Positions 10,601 to 20,705 of a stretch of 33,098 nt of DNA are shown here, piece after piece. The stretch is from Paulinella micropora (lineage: Eukaryota > Cercozoa > Imbricatea > Euglyphida), in the NCBI GenBank assembly GCA_009731375.1, contig BJOX01000037.1:25648-58745 (forward strand). Reading direction: 5' to 3'. How positions within the stretch are numbered: position 1 is the first letter of the stretch; each line of letters starts with the position of its first letter. The notes beneath the pieces were generated by a model. That model did no database searches. It was not told where the DNA came from and saw nothing but the letters and a program-made list of their open reading frames with translations. A program made the position numbers and the translations under genes.

Positions 10601-10832
10601 GTACTACCTCGTACCGCGGAGCCACCTCGGATCCACCGTACTGCACCACGTTCAGATCCGTATAAATCCGAGCGTGCATTCGTCTGAGGTTCCGCAGCCC
10701 CAACAGGAGACCACCAGCAAAGGCTGGGACGACCCAAAACCGATGAGAGAAAGACTTCCCGTCTTTCAAAAGGAACGTAAGCATGACTGACCCTGAGACC
10801 CCGGTCATGCCTCCCACTCCCTTGATCCTCAA
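7464..10832 (-). pseudogene. Gypsy pol: partial protease, RT, RNase H
   Basis: Uninterrupted frame of 1122 codons; the listed start is only a TTG inside the protease, and the frame runs on upstream into unrelated DNA. Residues 5-50 hold the protease flap and C-terminal strand. RT is about residues 500-700, with motif A TTLDLKSGFWQIPL (Asp577), motif B-like LPMGLKCSP and motif C YIDD (651-654, near 8882-8871), so the RT active site is intact. RNase H has LDTDAS (Asp806), Glu849, Asp875 and Asp917. A 450-residue linker between protease and RT has no recognised domain. The true frame leaves this ORF near 7675, where RQGAFNAVLLPKGP follows in another frame. Confidence 0.9.
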
Positions 10833-10889
10833 CCGAAACGGCCGAAACCCGTGTCTAAACCATGGTTCCCTGCTCCATAGTTCAATAAA

Positions 10890-11690
10890 GACTTTGCGAC
10901 TTAACGAGAACGGACGTATGAAACACGATGTAGGATGGCACCATAGTGCATCAAGAGATGACTATGTAGCTTTCAGTTTTCAAGAATTACTTGACATAGT
11001 CGAGATGGATCTAGAAAGCACCTACTTCATGGGCAATTCATGCTTTCAGCAGATTAAAGGTTGTCCAATTGGGGGTTATCTGTCTTTCCCACTGGCTCAA
11101 ATTAAGTGTATATTCGATGAGTATCGATTCTTGACTGTACTGCGAAGACAAAACCTGTTTGAATTTGTTTATGGCATTCGACAGGTCGATGGTTTACTCT
11201 TCCTCATTGCAACCGTACCAAACGACCAAACACTTCTTGATCGTCTACAACCCCATATACAATCACTCAAGCATCTAGAACATAAACAAGCAGAACCCGT
11301 ATGTACGGGTGGCCTAGAGCTTGAAGAACAAAAAATAGACGTATATGAACGTTTTTACAAACTGGTATTTGCTGGTAGCGAACTTCGCATTGGGAAAAGT
11401 TATATTTCTGCTTTCATTCTCGCCCGCACTTCAAAAATCGGAAATTCTTGGTTGACAACGGTACTACACCATACCCACGCCTCCCGCCGTTATCGTCTTA
11501 CACAGATAATAGGATAAAAACGGTAACAATTGAAGTAATGATGGGTATGTATCGCTTGAAATCAGTCTACCAACAATGACATATTAAAAGAGGCGGTATA
11601 CCAACTTCTTTTTGAATGCAACTATCCAAAATCTATTTTCCGAAAATCGTTAAGGCACTATCGTCTAGTTCCCCCCAAAAATTTAATAAA
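10890..11690 (+). pseudogene. Reverse transcriptase-like fragment, non-gypsy
   Basis: The plus frame is open from about 10783, but the first 35 codons are antisense to gypsy. The supported part contains FSFQELLDIVEMDLESTYF, then motif B-like QQIKGCPIGGYLSFPLAQIK, then QVDGLLFLIA where the usual VDD of motif C is expected. The frame stops at 11517; protein-like sequence resumes in other frames (MMGMYRLKSV, then NNDILKEAVYQLLFECNYP). It resembles RT-like proteins of protist repeats rather than gypsy. The loss of one motif C Asp and at least two frame changes mark a pseudogene. The N-terminal half is missing at the gypsy junction near 10850-10890. Confidence 0.6.
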
Positions 11691-12282
11691 AGTTTTGTCA
11701 ACACGACAATCAAATCTACAATCACTTTCGTAATATTTTGTCACAGTCTAACATTAACAGCTTGGAACCAGAGCACTTTTAAAAGACTACTATGGCAGTG
11801 ATCCTGCCTTCCTTTTACCAACTAGCTCACAGGTATACAAGCAAACTATTACTTTAATATGCAGTCTTGTGGATCGGAGACATTTTTATTATCCACAACT
11901 GCAAGTGTTGAAAACTTATGATAAGTACAACCGTAAAAGAGGCGGTATACCAACTTCTTTTTGAATGCAACTATCCAAAATCTATTTTCCGAAAATCGTT
12001 AAGGCACTATCGTCTAGTTCTCCCCAAAAATTTAATAAAAGTTTTGTCAACACGACAATCAAATCTACAATCACTTTCGTAATATTTTGTCACAGTCTAA
12101 CATTAACAGCTTGGAACCAGAGCACTTTTAAAAGACTACTATGGCAGTGATCCTGCCTTCCTTTTACCAACTAGCTCACAGGTATACAAGCAAACTATTA
12201 CTTTAATATGCAGTCTTGTGGATCGGAGACATTTTTATTATCCACAACTGCAAGTGTTGAAAACTTATGATAAGTACAACCG
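11585..12282 (+). repeat. 349-bp tandem duplication
   Basis: Two head-to-tail copies, 11585-11933 and 11934-12282. I see one difference (C at 11672, T at 12021), so the duplication is recent or gene-converted, unless it is an assembly artefact. Each copy holds the last coding segment of the RT-like fragment and the first about 130 bp of the fold-back element starting at 12150. Confidence 0.9.
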
Positions 12283-13202
12283 GTCAGATCAACAAAGATT
12301 TTGGCTAATCAGACCGAGACCAATTCAAGTATTGCTGTTGACATTCAAGACAACAACAAAAATTAGTTTTTCATTTTTGTGTCAGATTTTCATTTTTGTG
12401 ACAGTTTTTCATTTTTGTGACAAAAATTCAAATTTTCAAATTTAACGGTAACATTTCGCGAAAATTTACGATATTTTGCGGACGAATATAGCAGTTAATT
12501 TGAAAAATTCAAATTTTCACCCAAAATCAAAATTCCAACCAAAACTGAAATTCCAACCAAAACAGAAAAATCAATTTTTTTTGTTGTCTTGAATGTCAAC
12601 AGCAATACTACATAGATAAAAAATAAGCAGTTAGACTTTCAAATTTCTTTTTATTCTATAAAAGGCAAGAGGCGACCAGCTGCCTAAATTGACAGCCTGA
12701 CTTTCTGACTTACTCACTACTGTAAACTTAAGTTGTGCTTTGCGTTGGACACGCGGGATGACAGGTCTAGCTTTAGCAGTTGCTGAAGACATATTAATAG
12801 AGCTCAGAGCTGTAACATGGTAAGGACCGATAAACTGGCAGCAGAATGCGACTTTAAATTTGCAGTAATAGTAAGTCAGAGGATCAGGCTGTCAACTTGG
12901 ACAGCTGGTCACCTCTTGCCTTTTATTGAAAAATTAGTAACTTAAAAGTCTAACTGCTCACTTTTTTTTCTGAAGTACTTGAAAATGGTCTCGGTTGGAT
13001 CAGTTTAAAATTGTTATTTGACCTGAACCGGTAGTACTTGTTTTTGACTTTTCTAGTTGTGGAAAAGTTATAACGAAGTTGTGGAAAGCTAGTTATAGCT
13101 GTCACACTAACTTCACGAAGGTCATTATTAAAACGAAAGTACTTGAAATATTGTTTGAGCTTGTCTACCTGTGAGCCGGTTGTAGTAAAAGGAAGGCAGG
13201 AT
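12150..13202. mobile_element. Large imperfect fold-back (MITE-like) element
   Basis: The two halves are inverted copies with many mismatches. The left end reads atcctgccttccttttac, and the right end near 13202 reads the complement. Matching blocks in order: ggctcacaggt, tccacaact, accggt, accgagacc, gcagttagac, aaaaggcaagagg, accagctg, gacagcctga. The centre is near 12730-12840. No coding capacity and no clear target-site duplication. The left arm is longer because another element sits in it (12329-12608). Confidence 0.75.
12329..12608. mobile_element. Small MITE nested in the fold-back arm
   Basis: About 280 bp with terminal inverted repeats of about 30 bp (agtattgctgttgacattc at the left, complement at the right), perfect over roughly 29 bases and weaker beyond. 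The interior is A/T-rich with short repeats of tttttcatttttgtga. It interrupts the left arm of the larger fold-back, whose right arm reads straight through, so it inserted later. Confidence 0.75.
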
Positions 13203-13204
13203 TA

Positions 13205-13262
13205 TGCATGTATGTATGTATGAATGCATGTATGTATGTATGCGTATGTATGCATGCATGTA
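13205..13262. repeat. (ATGT)n microsatellite
   Basis: Interrupted ATGT/ATGC tetranucleotides directly abutting the right end of the fold-back element. A similar array lies at 13840-13930. Confidence 0.9.
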
Positions 13263-13365
13263 TGCATAAGAATGCGGTACAACTTTGCAACAAGCCACCA
13301 AAAAAAGCGTGAAATTTTTGCTGACTTCGCCTCCGGTCTTACTTCTCAATTTTTCGTATTTCTTT

Positions 13366-13724
13366 CATCGGTCACCAGCACAAAATGTGGTCAGGTTACC
13401 GGTAAAATCTCATATGCGACGCGCCAAATTTGACGTATTTTGCGGACTGACTCGCCGGCTCGGCTCGCCCGCAAAACACGTCAAATGTTTGGCTGGCCGC
13501 ATAATAGACTATGATGCGCCTGTCTAGGTTTGTTGCGGGTGACAAACCAGACAAAGAGAAGGGCAGAATATGAGACAGAAGGCGAATACCATATCATGCG
13601 GCTAGCCACAAATTTGACGCGCTTTGCGGGCGAGCCGGGCCGGCGAGCCCGCAAACACGCCACATTTGGCGCGCCGCATATGTTTTATCGGTAACCTGAC
13701 CACATTTGGTGGAGGTGACCGATC
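13366..13724. mobile_element. GC-rich fold-back element
   Basis: Imperfect inverted repeat with arms of about 140 and 130 bp around a loop at about 13505-13590. Matching blocks: atcggtcacc, aaatgtggtcaggttaccg, atatgcg, gcgcgccaaat, ctcgccgg, cggctcgcccgcaaa. The arms carry CG-rich segments in an AT-rich surround. No open frame spans it. Confidence 0.7.
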
Positions 13725-13839
13725 AATTGGGGTAGGTTAATTTCAAAAAGCAACCGCAAACACGACACACTACTACTAAAGATATTTAAATAGAAAATCG
13801 TCGAGCCTTGATCTCGTCCTTTTCTCTGTCAATACTTAT

Positions 13840-13930
13840 GTTTGTATGCAAGTATGTATGCATGCATGTCTGCATGTATGTATGTATGTATGTATGTATG
13901 TATGTATGCCTGTACGTAGGCATGCATGCA
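13840..13930. repeat. (ATGT)n microsatellite
   Basis: ATGT/ATGC tetranucleotide array with interruptions, ending in a short run of tagata. Confidence 0.9.
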
Positions 13931-14010
13931 TAGATAGATACTGGTGTTTTCAAATGCCATGCTCATAGTGTGTTTCATACCCCTGAACGCTGACTGAGAA
14001 CAATATGTTC

Positions 14011-14110
14011 AAAATGAGATCACGTTTTATTACTGTGGACATTCAAGTGGCAAACTATCCAAAATGAGATCACGTTTTATTACTGTGGACATTCAAGTGG
14101 CAAACTATCC
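14011..14110 (+). repeat. 50-bp tandem duplication
   Basis: Two copies of a 50-bp unit starting aaaatgagatcacgtttt at 14011 and 14061. The unit includes the left terminal repeat of the element at 14078-14293. Confidence 0.85.
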
Positions 14111-14293
14111 AACTTTGATCTCATCGTTCTCCATCAATCTAAGTGATACGACAGATCTGAAGCCAGAATTGGAAAGCATAGGACAAGCCGGAGCTTTTCA
14201 TCGGTGTGCGCTGCATTTCCGTATCTCAAATATCAATTGAGAAGGATGAGATCAAAGTTTGAATGGTTTGCCACTTGAATGTCCACAGTAATA
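14078..14293. mobile_element. Short MITE with 50-bp inverted termini
   Basis: About 215 bp with inverted ends (tattactgtggacattcaag at the left, complement at the right), extending about 50 bp through caaa-ctttgatctcat with few mismatches. No coding potential. The left terminus is present twice through the 50-bp tandem duplication. Confidence 0.75.
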
Positions 14294-14324
14294 CAGATGA
14301 ATGCCCTTAGAGTTACTCTAAACC

Positions 14325-14440
14325 ACCCGGAATTTCCGGGTTTCTGGTGCCACTTGCTGGGTTTTTGTTTCGCTTCCCGGAAAGCCTGGCCTGTGGTGGT
14401 GGCCACTTTTGCACCCGAAGCCCGAATTTTTTCTGGTGGG
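14325..14440 (-). repeat. Dispersed repeat R1, copy 1 (inverted)
   Basis: Contains ttcccggaaagcctggcctg and tggtggccacttttgcaccc, the reverse of sequence at 17995-18082 and 18325-18440. Unit identity unknown; not coding in a consistent frame. Confidence 0.65.
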
Positions 14441-14469
14441 GTAGAATGAGAATGAGTAACGGCTTCGTG

Positions 14470-14730
14470 TCCGTCGCAGCGTGCACAACCGCAAACAACC
14501 GAAAATTTCGTTGCAGTCGCTTTGATTTCGTCGCAGCGGGCAACCGCAAAAAACGCAAAATTTTCGTTGCTGCCGCTTCGTTTTCTTCGCAGCTGTGGCA
14601 ACCGCAAACAAACGCAAAGTTTCGTTGCTGTCGCCTTTTTGACTTACTTGTCGCATACCTATGTATGTGTGTATGTATGTAAGCGCAAAGTTTCGTTGCT
14701 GTCGCCTTTTTGACTTACTTGTCGCATACC
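14470..14730 (+). repeat. Degenerate minisatellite, about 65-bp units
   Basis: Three to four imperfect units with caaccgcaaacaa-cgcaaa, tttcgttgctgtcgc and a ttt-gactt / ttcg tail. The last two (ending cttgtcgcatacc near 14660 and 14730) are nearly identical and each is followed by an ATGT array. Confidence 0.7.
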
Positions 14731-15040
14731 TGTGTATGTATGTATGTATGTATGTATGTATGCATGTATGTATGTATGTATGTATGTATATATGTATGTA
14801 TGCAGGTATGTATGTATGTATGCATGTATGTATGTACGTACATACGTACGTGCGTACGTGCGTACGTACGTACGTACGTATGTACGTATGTACGTATGTG
14901 TGTATGTATGTATGTATGTATGTATGTATGTATGTATGTGTGTATGTATGTGTGTATGTATGTATGTATGTATGTATGTATGTATGTAGGTATGTATGTA
15001 TGTATGTATGTATGTATGTATGTATGCATATATGTGTCTG
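14727..15040. repeat. (ATGT)n / (ACGT)n microsatellite array
   Basis: Tetranucleotide array with a central GTAC/GTGC-rich part (14833-14900). Long YVCM or YIHT open frames over it are artefacts. Confidence 0.95.
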
Positions 15041-15101
15041 AGCAAATATTTATATTTTATACATACACTAGGCGATCACATACAAATATACATACACATA
15101 C

Positions 15102-15149
15102 TTATATTTCACTTTCGACGTTGCTAACGTCTCTACAAGATCAAATAAG

Positions 15150-15200
<51 letters not shown>

Positions 15201-15283
15201 GCAAATACTTATATTTCACTTTCGACGTTGCTAACGTCTCTACAAGATCAAATAAGGATAGATAGATATATAGATAGAAAGAT

Positions 15284-15314
<31 letters not shown>

Positions 15315-15399
15315 GCAAATACTTATATTTCACTTTCGACGTTGCTAACGTCTCTACAAGATCAAACAAGGATAGATAGATAGATATATAGATAGATAT

Positions 15400-15433
<34 letters not shown>

Positions 15434-15484
15434 GCAAATACTTATATTTCACTTTCGACGTTGCTAAGGTCTCTACACGATCAG
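15102..15484 (-). repeat. Four copies of terminal-exon 3' edge (unit B)
   Basis: At about 15102-15148, 15209-15256, 15323-15371 and 15442-15484, separated by GATA arrays. In the frame of exon X each reads R-D-(V/L)-S-N-V-E-(S/I)-E-I then TAA, parallel to [11 protein letters not shown] at 16.33 kb. A fifth copy lies at 16081-16129. Each contains a short hairpin (gacgttgctaacgtc). Confidence 0.6.
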
Positions 15485-15496
15485 ATAGATAGATAG

Positions 15497-16507
<1,011 letters not shown>

Positions 16508-16520
16508 GATAGGTAGATAG

Positions 16521-16530
16521 NNNNNNNNNN
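16521..16530. other. Assembly gap (10 N) inside exon X
   Basis: GATA-type repeat lies on the left and exon X on the right. The true exon end and stop codon may be hidden here. Confidence 0.95.
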
Positions 16531-16579
16531 CAGGTTGCTGTGGTCTCGACGTGAGGAGTCTCTTCCGAACAGACGTGTG
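16531..16579 (-). CDS. NDH2 exon X: FGRD-S C-terminal motif, runs into gap
   Basis: One base completes Gly, then [16 protein letters not shown] up to the 10-N gap. FGRD-S is the conserved C-terminal motif of the NDB/NDE class. The acceptor is gtctag. Family members usually end within a few residues. Copies of its 3' part downstream read RD-SN-x-x-E-I and stop at TAA, suggesting how the protein ends. Confidence 0.75.
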
Positions 16580-16589
16580 CTAGACAGAT

Positions 16590-16673
16590 ATATATATATA
16601 TATAATATAATATAATATAATATTATAATATAATATTATATATATATATATGTACGTATACACATATATATAC

Positions 16674-16749
<76 letters not shown>

Positions 16750-16854
16750 CGTGAGGAGTCTCTTCCGAACAGACGTGTGCTAGTCAGATCTCTATATAAA
16801 TATATGTATATATATACATACATATACATATATATACTACATATATATATGTAC

Positions 16855-16886
<32 letters not shown>

Positions 16887-17029
16887 CGACGTGAGGGGTC
16901 TCTTCCGAACAGACGTGTAATAGACAAATACATAAATAAATAAATAAATAAATAAATATAGATAGATAGATAGATAGATAGATACATGTATCATATATAT
17001 ATGTATATTATACATATATATATATGTAA

Positions 17030-17070
<41 letters not shown>

Positions 17071-17122
17071 CCAAAACAGACGAGATTATATATATATATA
17101 TATGTATGCATACATATGTATG

Positions 17123-17165
<43 letters not shown>
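16590..17165. repeat. (TA)n and related arrays
   Basis: TA dinucleotide runs with TATG/TACA variants surrounding the exon X echoes. Confidence 0.95.
16747..16918 (-). repeat. Two 5' echoes of exon X
   Basis: 16747-16779 (acceptor kept, [10 protein letters not shown] then TA repeat) and 16887-16918 ([10 protein letters not shown], acceptor altered). Both lie upstream of the full exon X and lack its 3' end. Confidence 0.75.
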
Positions 17166-17202
<37 letters not shown>

Positions 17203-17215
17203 GAGAGGGAGAGAG

Positions 17216-17255
<40 letters not shown>

Positions 17256-17358
17256 GAGATAGAGAGAGAGAGAGACAGAGAGGGAGACAGAGAGAGAGAG
17301 AGAGAGAGAGAGAAATACCCTATCCAGCCTAAAGGAATACCGCACCAAGAACGAGAGA

Positions 17359-17398
<40 letters not shown>
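17166..17398. repeat. (GA)n array
   Basis: GA runs broken by the exon IX 3' echo. Confidence 0.95.
17319..17354 (-). repeat. 3' echo of exon IX
   Basis: Matches the last about 36 nt of exon IX including the gtatttc donor, with a G/C difference. Downstream of the full exon, bounded by (GA)n. Confidence 0.75.
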
Positions 17399-17402
<4 letters not shown>

Positions 17403-17403
17403 C

Positions 17404-17454
17404 CCTATCCAGCCTAAAGGAATCCCGCACGAAGAACGCGGACCCGCCAATAAG
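17404..17454 (-). CDS. NDH2 exon IX
   Basis: 51 nt; one base completes Ser from exon VIII, then [16 protein letters not shown] plus two bases. With exons VIII and X it gives 32 residues from LW through FGRD, the same spacing I recall for plant NDB proteins. That supports this frame over the two alternatives. The acceptor is cttgtag, the donor gtatttc. Confidence 0.6.
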
Positions 17455-17459
17455 CTACA

Positions 17460-17496
17460 AGATAGAAAGATAGATAGTCAGATAGATAGATAGACG

Positions 17497-17546
<50 letters not shown>

Positions 17547-17742
17547 AGAACGCGGGCCCGCCAATAAGCTACACGATAGATCGATAGATAGATATATAGA
17601 TAGATAGATAGATAGATAGATAGGTAGATAGATAGATAGATAGATGGATAGATAGATAGATAGATAGATAGATAGAAAGATAGATAGATAGATAGATAGA
17701 AGAACGCGGGCCCGCCAATAAGCTACACGATAGATAGATATC

Positions 17743-17785
<43 letters not shown>

Positions 17786-17831
17786 TGTGTTCTGGAAAAA
17801 AAAGAGGAGGACGTTGAAGAAAAAGGCAATC

Positions 17832-17889
<58 letters not shown>

Positions 17890-17892
17890 TTT
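17460..17892. repeat. GATA arrays
   Basis: GATA arrays separated by exon IX echoes and by a short fragment of the purine-rich part of unit C (about 17786-17832). Confidence 0.9.
17545..17723 (-). repeat. Two 5' echoes of exon IX
   Basis: 17545-17570 and 17700-17723 each match the acceptor and first about 21 nt of exon IX, then break into TATC repeat. Both lie upstream of the full exon. Confidence 0.75.
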
Positions 17893-17994
17893 GGATAAGC
17901 AATAACATACAAGATCTAGTTACACCTATTGATTGTTTATATCAGTACATTATCCAGGACAAGGAACCAGGAACAATCAGGTCCGTTCTACACC

Positions 17995-18082
17995 ACTGGC
18001 CAGATTTCCGGGTTCTGGGTGTGAAAATGGCCACCACAGGCCACGGCTTTTCAGGAAGCAAACCACCAGAAAGTGGCACCAC
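17995..18082 (+). repeat. Dispersed repeat R1, copy 2
   Basis: Contains aaaatggccaccacaggcca, ttttcaggaagcaaaccacc and agaaagtggc. Lies in NDH2 intron VIII. Confidence 0.7.
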
Positions 18083-18144
<62 letters not shown>

Positions 18145-18218
18145 GTAGACAGATAGACAGATAGACAGACAGATAGACAGATAGATAGATAGATAGACAG
18201 ATAGATAGATAGACAGAT

Positions 18219-18328
18219 AGATGAGATGTCGCAAAGGAATGTAGTCCTTGCAAAGGAACGCAGTTTTACATCAGACAGTAATTTGTGTACTGTGCATGTG
18301 TCCGGGATGGGAATCACGGGTAGACAGG
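18219..18328 (+). repeat. Unit C, copy 1
   Basis: Begins gatgagatgtcgcaaaggaa after a GATA array and ends cacgggtagac. It then joins R1 sequence. Near-identical to the first about 105 bp of the copies at 27885 and 28823. Confidence 0.85.
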
Positions 18329-18440
18329 CCAGGCTTTTCAGGAAGCAAACCACCAGAAAGTGGCCACCACAGGCCAGACTTTTCAGGAAGCAAATCCAGA
18401 AAGTGGCCCCAGAAACCCGGAATTCTGGGTGTTGTACAAC
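18325..18440 (+). repeat. Dispersed repeat R1, copies 3 and 4
   Basis: Two consecutive units of ggcc-ggcttttcaggaagcaaa-cca-aaagtggcc, then agaaacccggaattctgggt. Confidence 0.7.
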
Positions 18441-18958
18441 GTGCCTTATCTATGTTTCTACTTGAAGATGTGATACGGCTGTAACACATCGACATACAGA
18501 TCGTTCTTCATACATACATACATACATACATACATACATACATACATACATACATACATAAATCTACCTCTGCAACACTTCTTCGTTCTTCATACAGGTC
18601 ATACACATACATACATACATACATACATACATACATACATACATACAAATACATACAGATTTCAGTTATAAGGGGACAACCATTCAGTGAAGCGCATGCA
18701 GATTTCAATAATATCGACATCCACAGATTTCAAAACAGAGAGATAGCCAAGAACAGACAGGGATAAGCAACGTAAATTATCGAGGTTATTAAAAGAGGCC
18801 AAATAGTTCCAATCTTGGAAAAGGTGGTCACTTTTGTGCTGGTCCTGTTACCAAAAATTGCCTCAGACTGTGCATTTTCCACCCACCACTCACCCCAAAA
18901 ACCCAAGTCAGATACCAGGTGGACAATTTCCCTTTCCGATTTTTTTTTTTAATCTCAC
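18441..18958. other. Intron VIII sequence with (CATA)n arrays
   Basis: Two CATA arrays (18512-18560, 18605-18650) are followed by about 300 bp of unique sequence with no recognisable exon. Confidence 0.5.
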
Positions 18959-19008
18959 CTTGAGTAGCCGACTTTCCAGAGCGCCTTTGTCAGCTATGAC
19001 ATCGTGAC
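18959..19008 (-). repeat. 3' echo of exon VIII
   Basis: Reads LTKALWKVGYS and a gtgaga donor; a TAG stands where exon VIII has AAG. Downstream of the full exon. Confidence 0.7.
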
Positions 19009-19015
19009 GTAAGTG

Positions 19016-19320
19016 CTTGATTGGTTGATTGGTTGATTGGTTGATTGGTTGATTGGTTGACTGGTGGATTGGTGGATTTGTTGGTTGAGTGAATGACTGG
19101 TTGGTGGATTGATTGATTGGTTGGTTGATTGATTGATCGATTGATTGGTTGATTGATCGATTGATTGATCGATTGATTGATTCACTGATTGATCGATTGA
19201 GTGATTGATTGATCGATTGATTGATTGATCGATTGATTGATTGATTGATTAATCGATCGATTGATCCATTGATTGATTGGTCGATTGATCGATCGATCGA
19301 TCGATCGATTGATTGATTCA
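19016..19320. repeat. (GATT)n/(GGTT)n array in intron VIII
   Basis: Degenerate GATT/GGTT/GATC units directly abutting the exon VIII donor side. Same unit type as 30540-31110 but opposite orientation. Confidence 0.95.
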
Positions 19321-19331
19321 TATTGACTCAC

Positions 19332-19398
19332 CTCCAGTAGCCAACCTTCCAGAGTGCGTTTGTTAGCTTTGAATCGCCCATAACCACGTGGCTCTCGC
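19332..19398 (-). CDS. NDH2 exon VIII: LW segment
   Basis: 67 nt; two bases complete Gly from exon VII, then ESHVVMGDSKLTNALWKVGY, Trp and two bases. It corresponds to the LW-----Y membrane-facing helix region of the family. The donor gtgagtc is near consensus. Partial copies of its 5' edge follow upstream in a 117-bp tandem repeat. Confidence 0.75.
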
Positions 19399-19714
19399 CT
19401 TGATATCATGCATACACACGTGTCAAGAACAAACATGTACTGATCAAGGAATAAATTCATGTATATACAAGTGTGAATGTAGGCTTGGAATCGCCCATAA
19501 CCACGTGGGTTTCGCCTTCGTGTCATGCATACACACGTGTCAAGATCAAACATGTACTGATCAAGGCATGTATTTATGTATATACAAGTGTGAATGTAGG
19601 CTTGGAATCGCCCATAACCACGTGGCTCTCGCCTTCGTGTCATGAATACACACGTGTCAAGAACAAACCTGTACTGACCAAGGAATGTATTTATGGATAT
19701 GCAAGCCGTGAATG

Positions 19715-19715
<1 letters not shown>
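19369..19715 (-). repeat. Three 117-bp tandem units carrying the exon VIII 5' edge
   Basis: Units aligned at 19371, 19488 and 19605 (gaatcgcccataaccacgtg). Each joins the first about 35 nt of exon VIII to about 80 nt of upstream intron (acacgtgtcaag, catgtactga). Only the first unit continues into the rest of the exon and its donor. This shows a duplication with one breakpoint inside the exon. Confidence 0.85.
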
Positions 19716-19751
<36 letters not shown>

Positions 19752-19754
19752 TTG

Positions 19755-19787
<33 letters not shown>

Positions 19788-19791
19788 TTGT

Positions 19792-19828
<37 letters not shown>

Positions 19829-19830
19829 TT
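19716..19830. repeat. (GT)n array
   Basis: GT dinucleotides with few interruptions. Confidence 0.95.
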
Positions 19831-19837
19831 TTTCCAG

Positions 19838-20296
19838 AGGTCGCTTGTAAGTTATAAGTCACCCATCACTCACCTAAAACATGTATGTATGTATGTATGT
19901 ATGCATGTATGCGTTAGTGAATAAAATTATTCATTCATGCATCTATTGCGCTTGTACTAGCTGTAAATTGCTCATCACCAGATGGGTTTCATCTATGCAT
20001 GTATGTATGTATGCGTAAGTGAACCAAGATGTTCATTCATGAATATATTACATTGATAAGGTCGGGCGAAGAATTTCGGCCACCTCACCTTTCGGCCAAC
20101 CGTAAATACGGGGAATTTTGGGCTAAATTTTTTCTTTGTGGACAACAAATGTACTGTAATTACCGGCTGGCCGAAATCTTCACAACTTTGAATAATAAAT
20201 GTACCGTTATTACGGGAACATTTGTTCTCACCGAAAATTTTCACTCTTGCTTAATACTAGCTTGGAATTGCCACTCACTATATGGCTCTCACCTCA
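19838..20296 (-). repeat. Older 5' echoes of exon VIII
   Basis: At 19838-19878, 19958-19992 and 20252-20296, decayed versions of GESHVVMGDSKL (for example ETHLVMSNLQL and GESHIVSGNSKL). All upstream of the full exon, with ATGT arrays next to them. Confidence 0.55.
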
Positions 20297-20368
20297 TCAT
20301 GTATGTATGTTTGTATGCGTAAGCGAACAAACATATCTATCCATGATTTTTTTTTCAATTTTATTTAG

Positions 20369-20369
<1 letters not shown>

Positions 20370-20401
<32 letters not shown>

Positions 20402-20483
20402 ACTATTACTATTATTATTATTATTATTATTATTGTTATTATTGTTATTATTATTATTATTATTATTTACTATTATTATTATA

Positions 20484-20516
<33 letters not shown>

Positions 20517-20518
20517 TT
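20370..20518. repeat. (TTA)n array
   Basis: TTA/ATT units with small interruptions. A similar array in the other orientation is at 22868-22960. Confidence 0.95.
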
Positions 20519-20549
20519 CAAAGCATGTTGTATGTCTGGGTGTGTTATC

Positions 20550-20615
20550 ACCTATAGTACACAGAGCCAGTTCCGCTATGCAGACATTCTTGTTTGTATG
20601 CATACGTGTGTGAAT

Positions 20616-20705
<90 letters not shown>

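Larger units (their letters stand above)
5252..10880 (-). mobile_element. Ty3/gypsy retrotransposon remnant
   Basis: Domain order on the minus strand is protease (C-terminal part), reverse transcriptase, RNase H, integrase, GPY/F-like module, AT-hook tail. PR-RT-RH-INT order is diagnostic of the Ty3/gypsy superfamily. The 5' end stops inside the protease: the flap-like GVGG and LLLGL motifs remain, but the catalytic Asp-Thr/Ser-Gly and gag are absent. Lesions: a frameshift near 7675, amber stop at 7587-7585, (TTA)n array at 7253-7327, opal stop at 6430-6428, probable frameshift near 5260. No LTR pair or target-site duplication is visible. It cannot be autonomous. Confidence 0.9.

Noticed and set aside
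10783-10890. Start of the RT-like ORF at 10783
   Set aside because: The first codons are antisense to the gypsy protease, so this is not a native start.
14659-15045. YIHT/YVCM-rich frames
   Set aside because: Translations of (ATGT)n on both strands.
17404-17454. Alternative exon IX frame reading [15 protein letters not shown]
   Set aside because: It looks protein-like but does not fit the phase of exons VIII and X; the other frame joins both and gives the family spacing.
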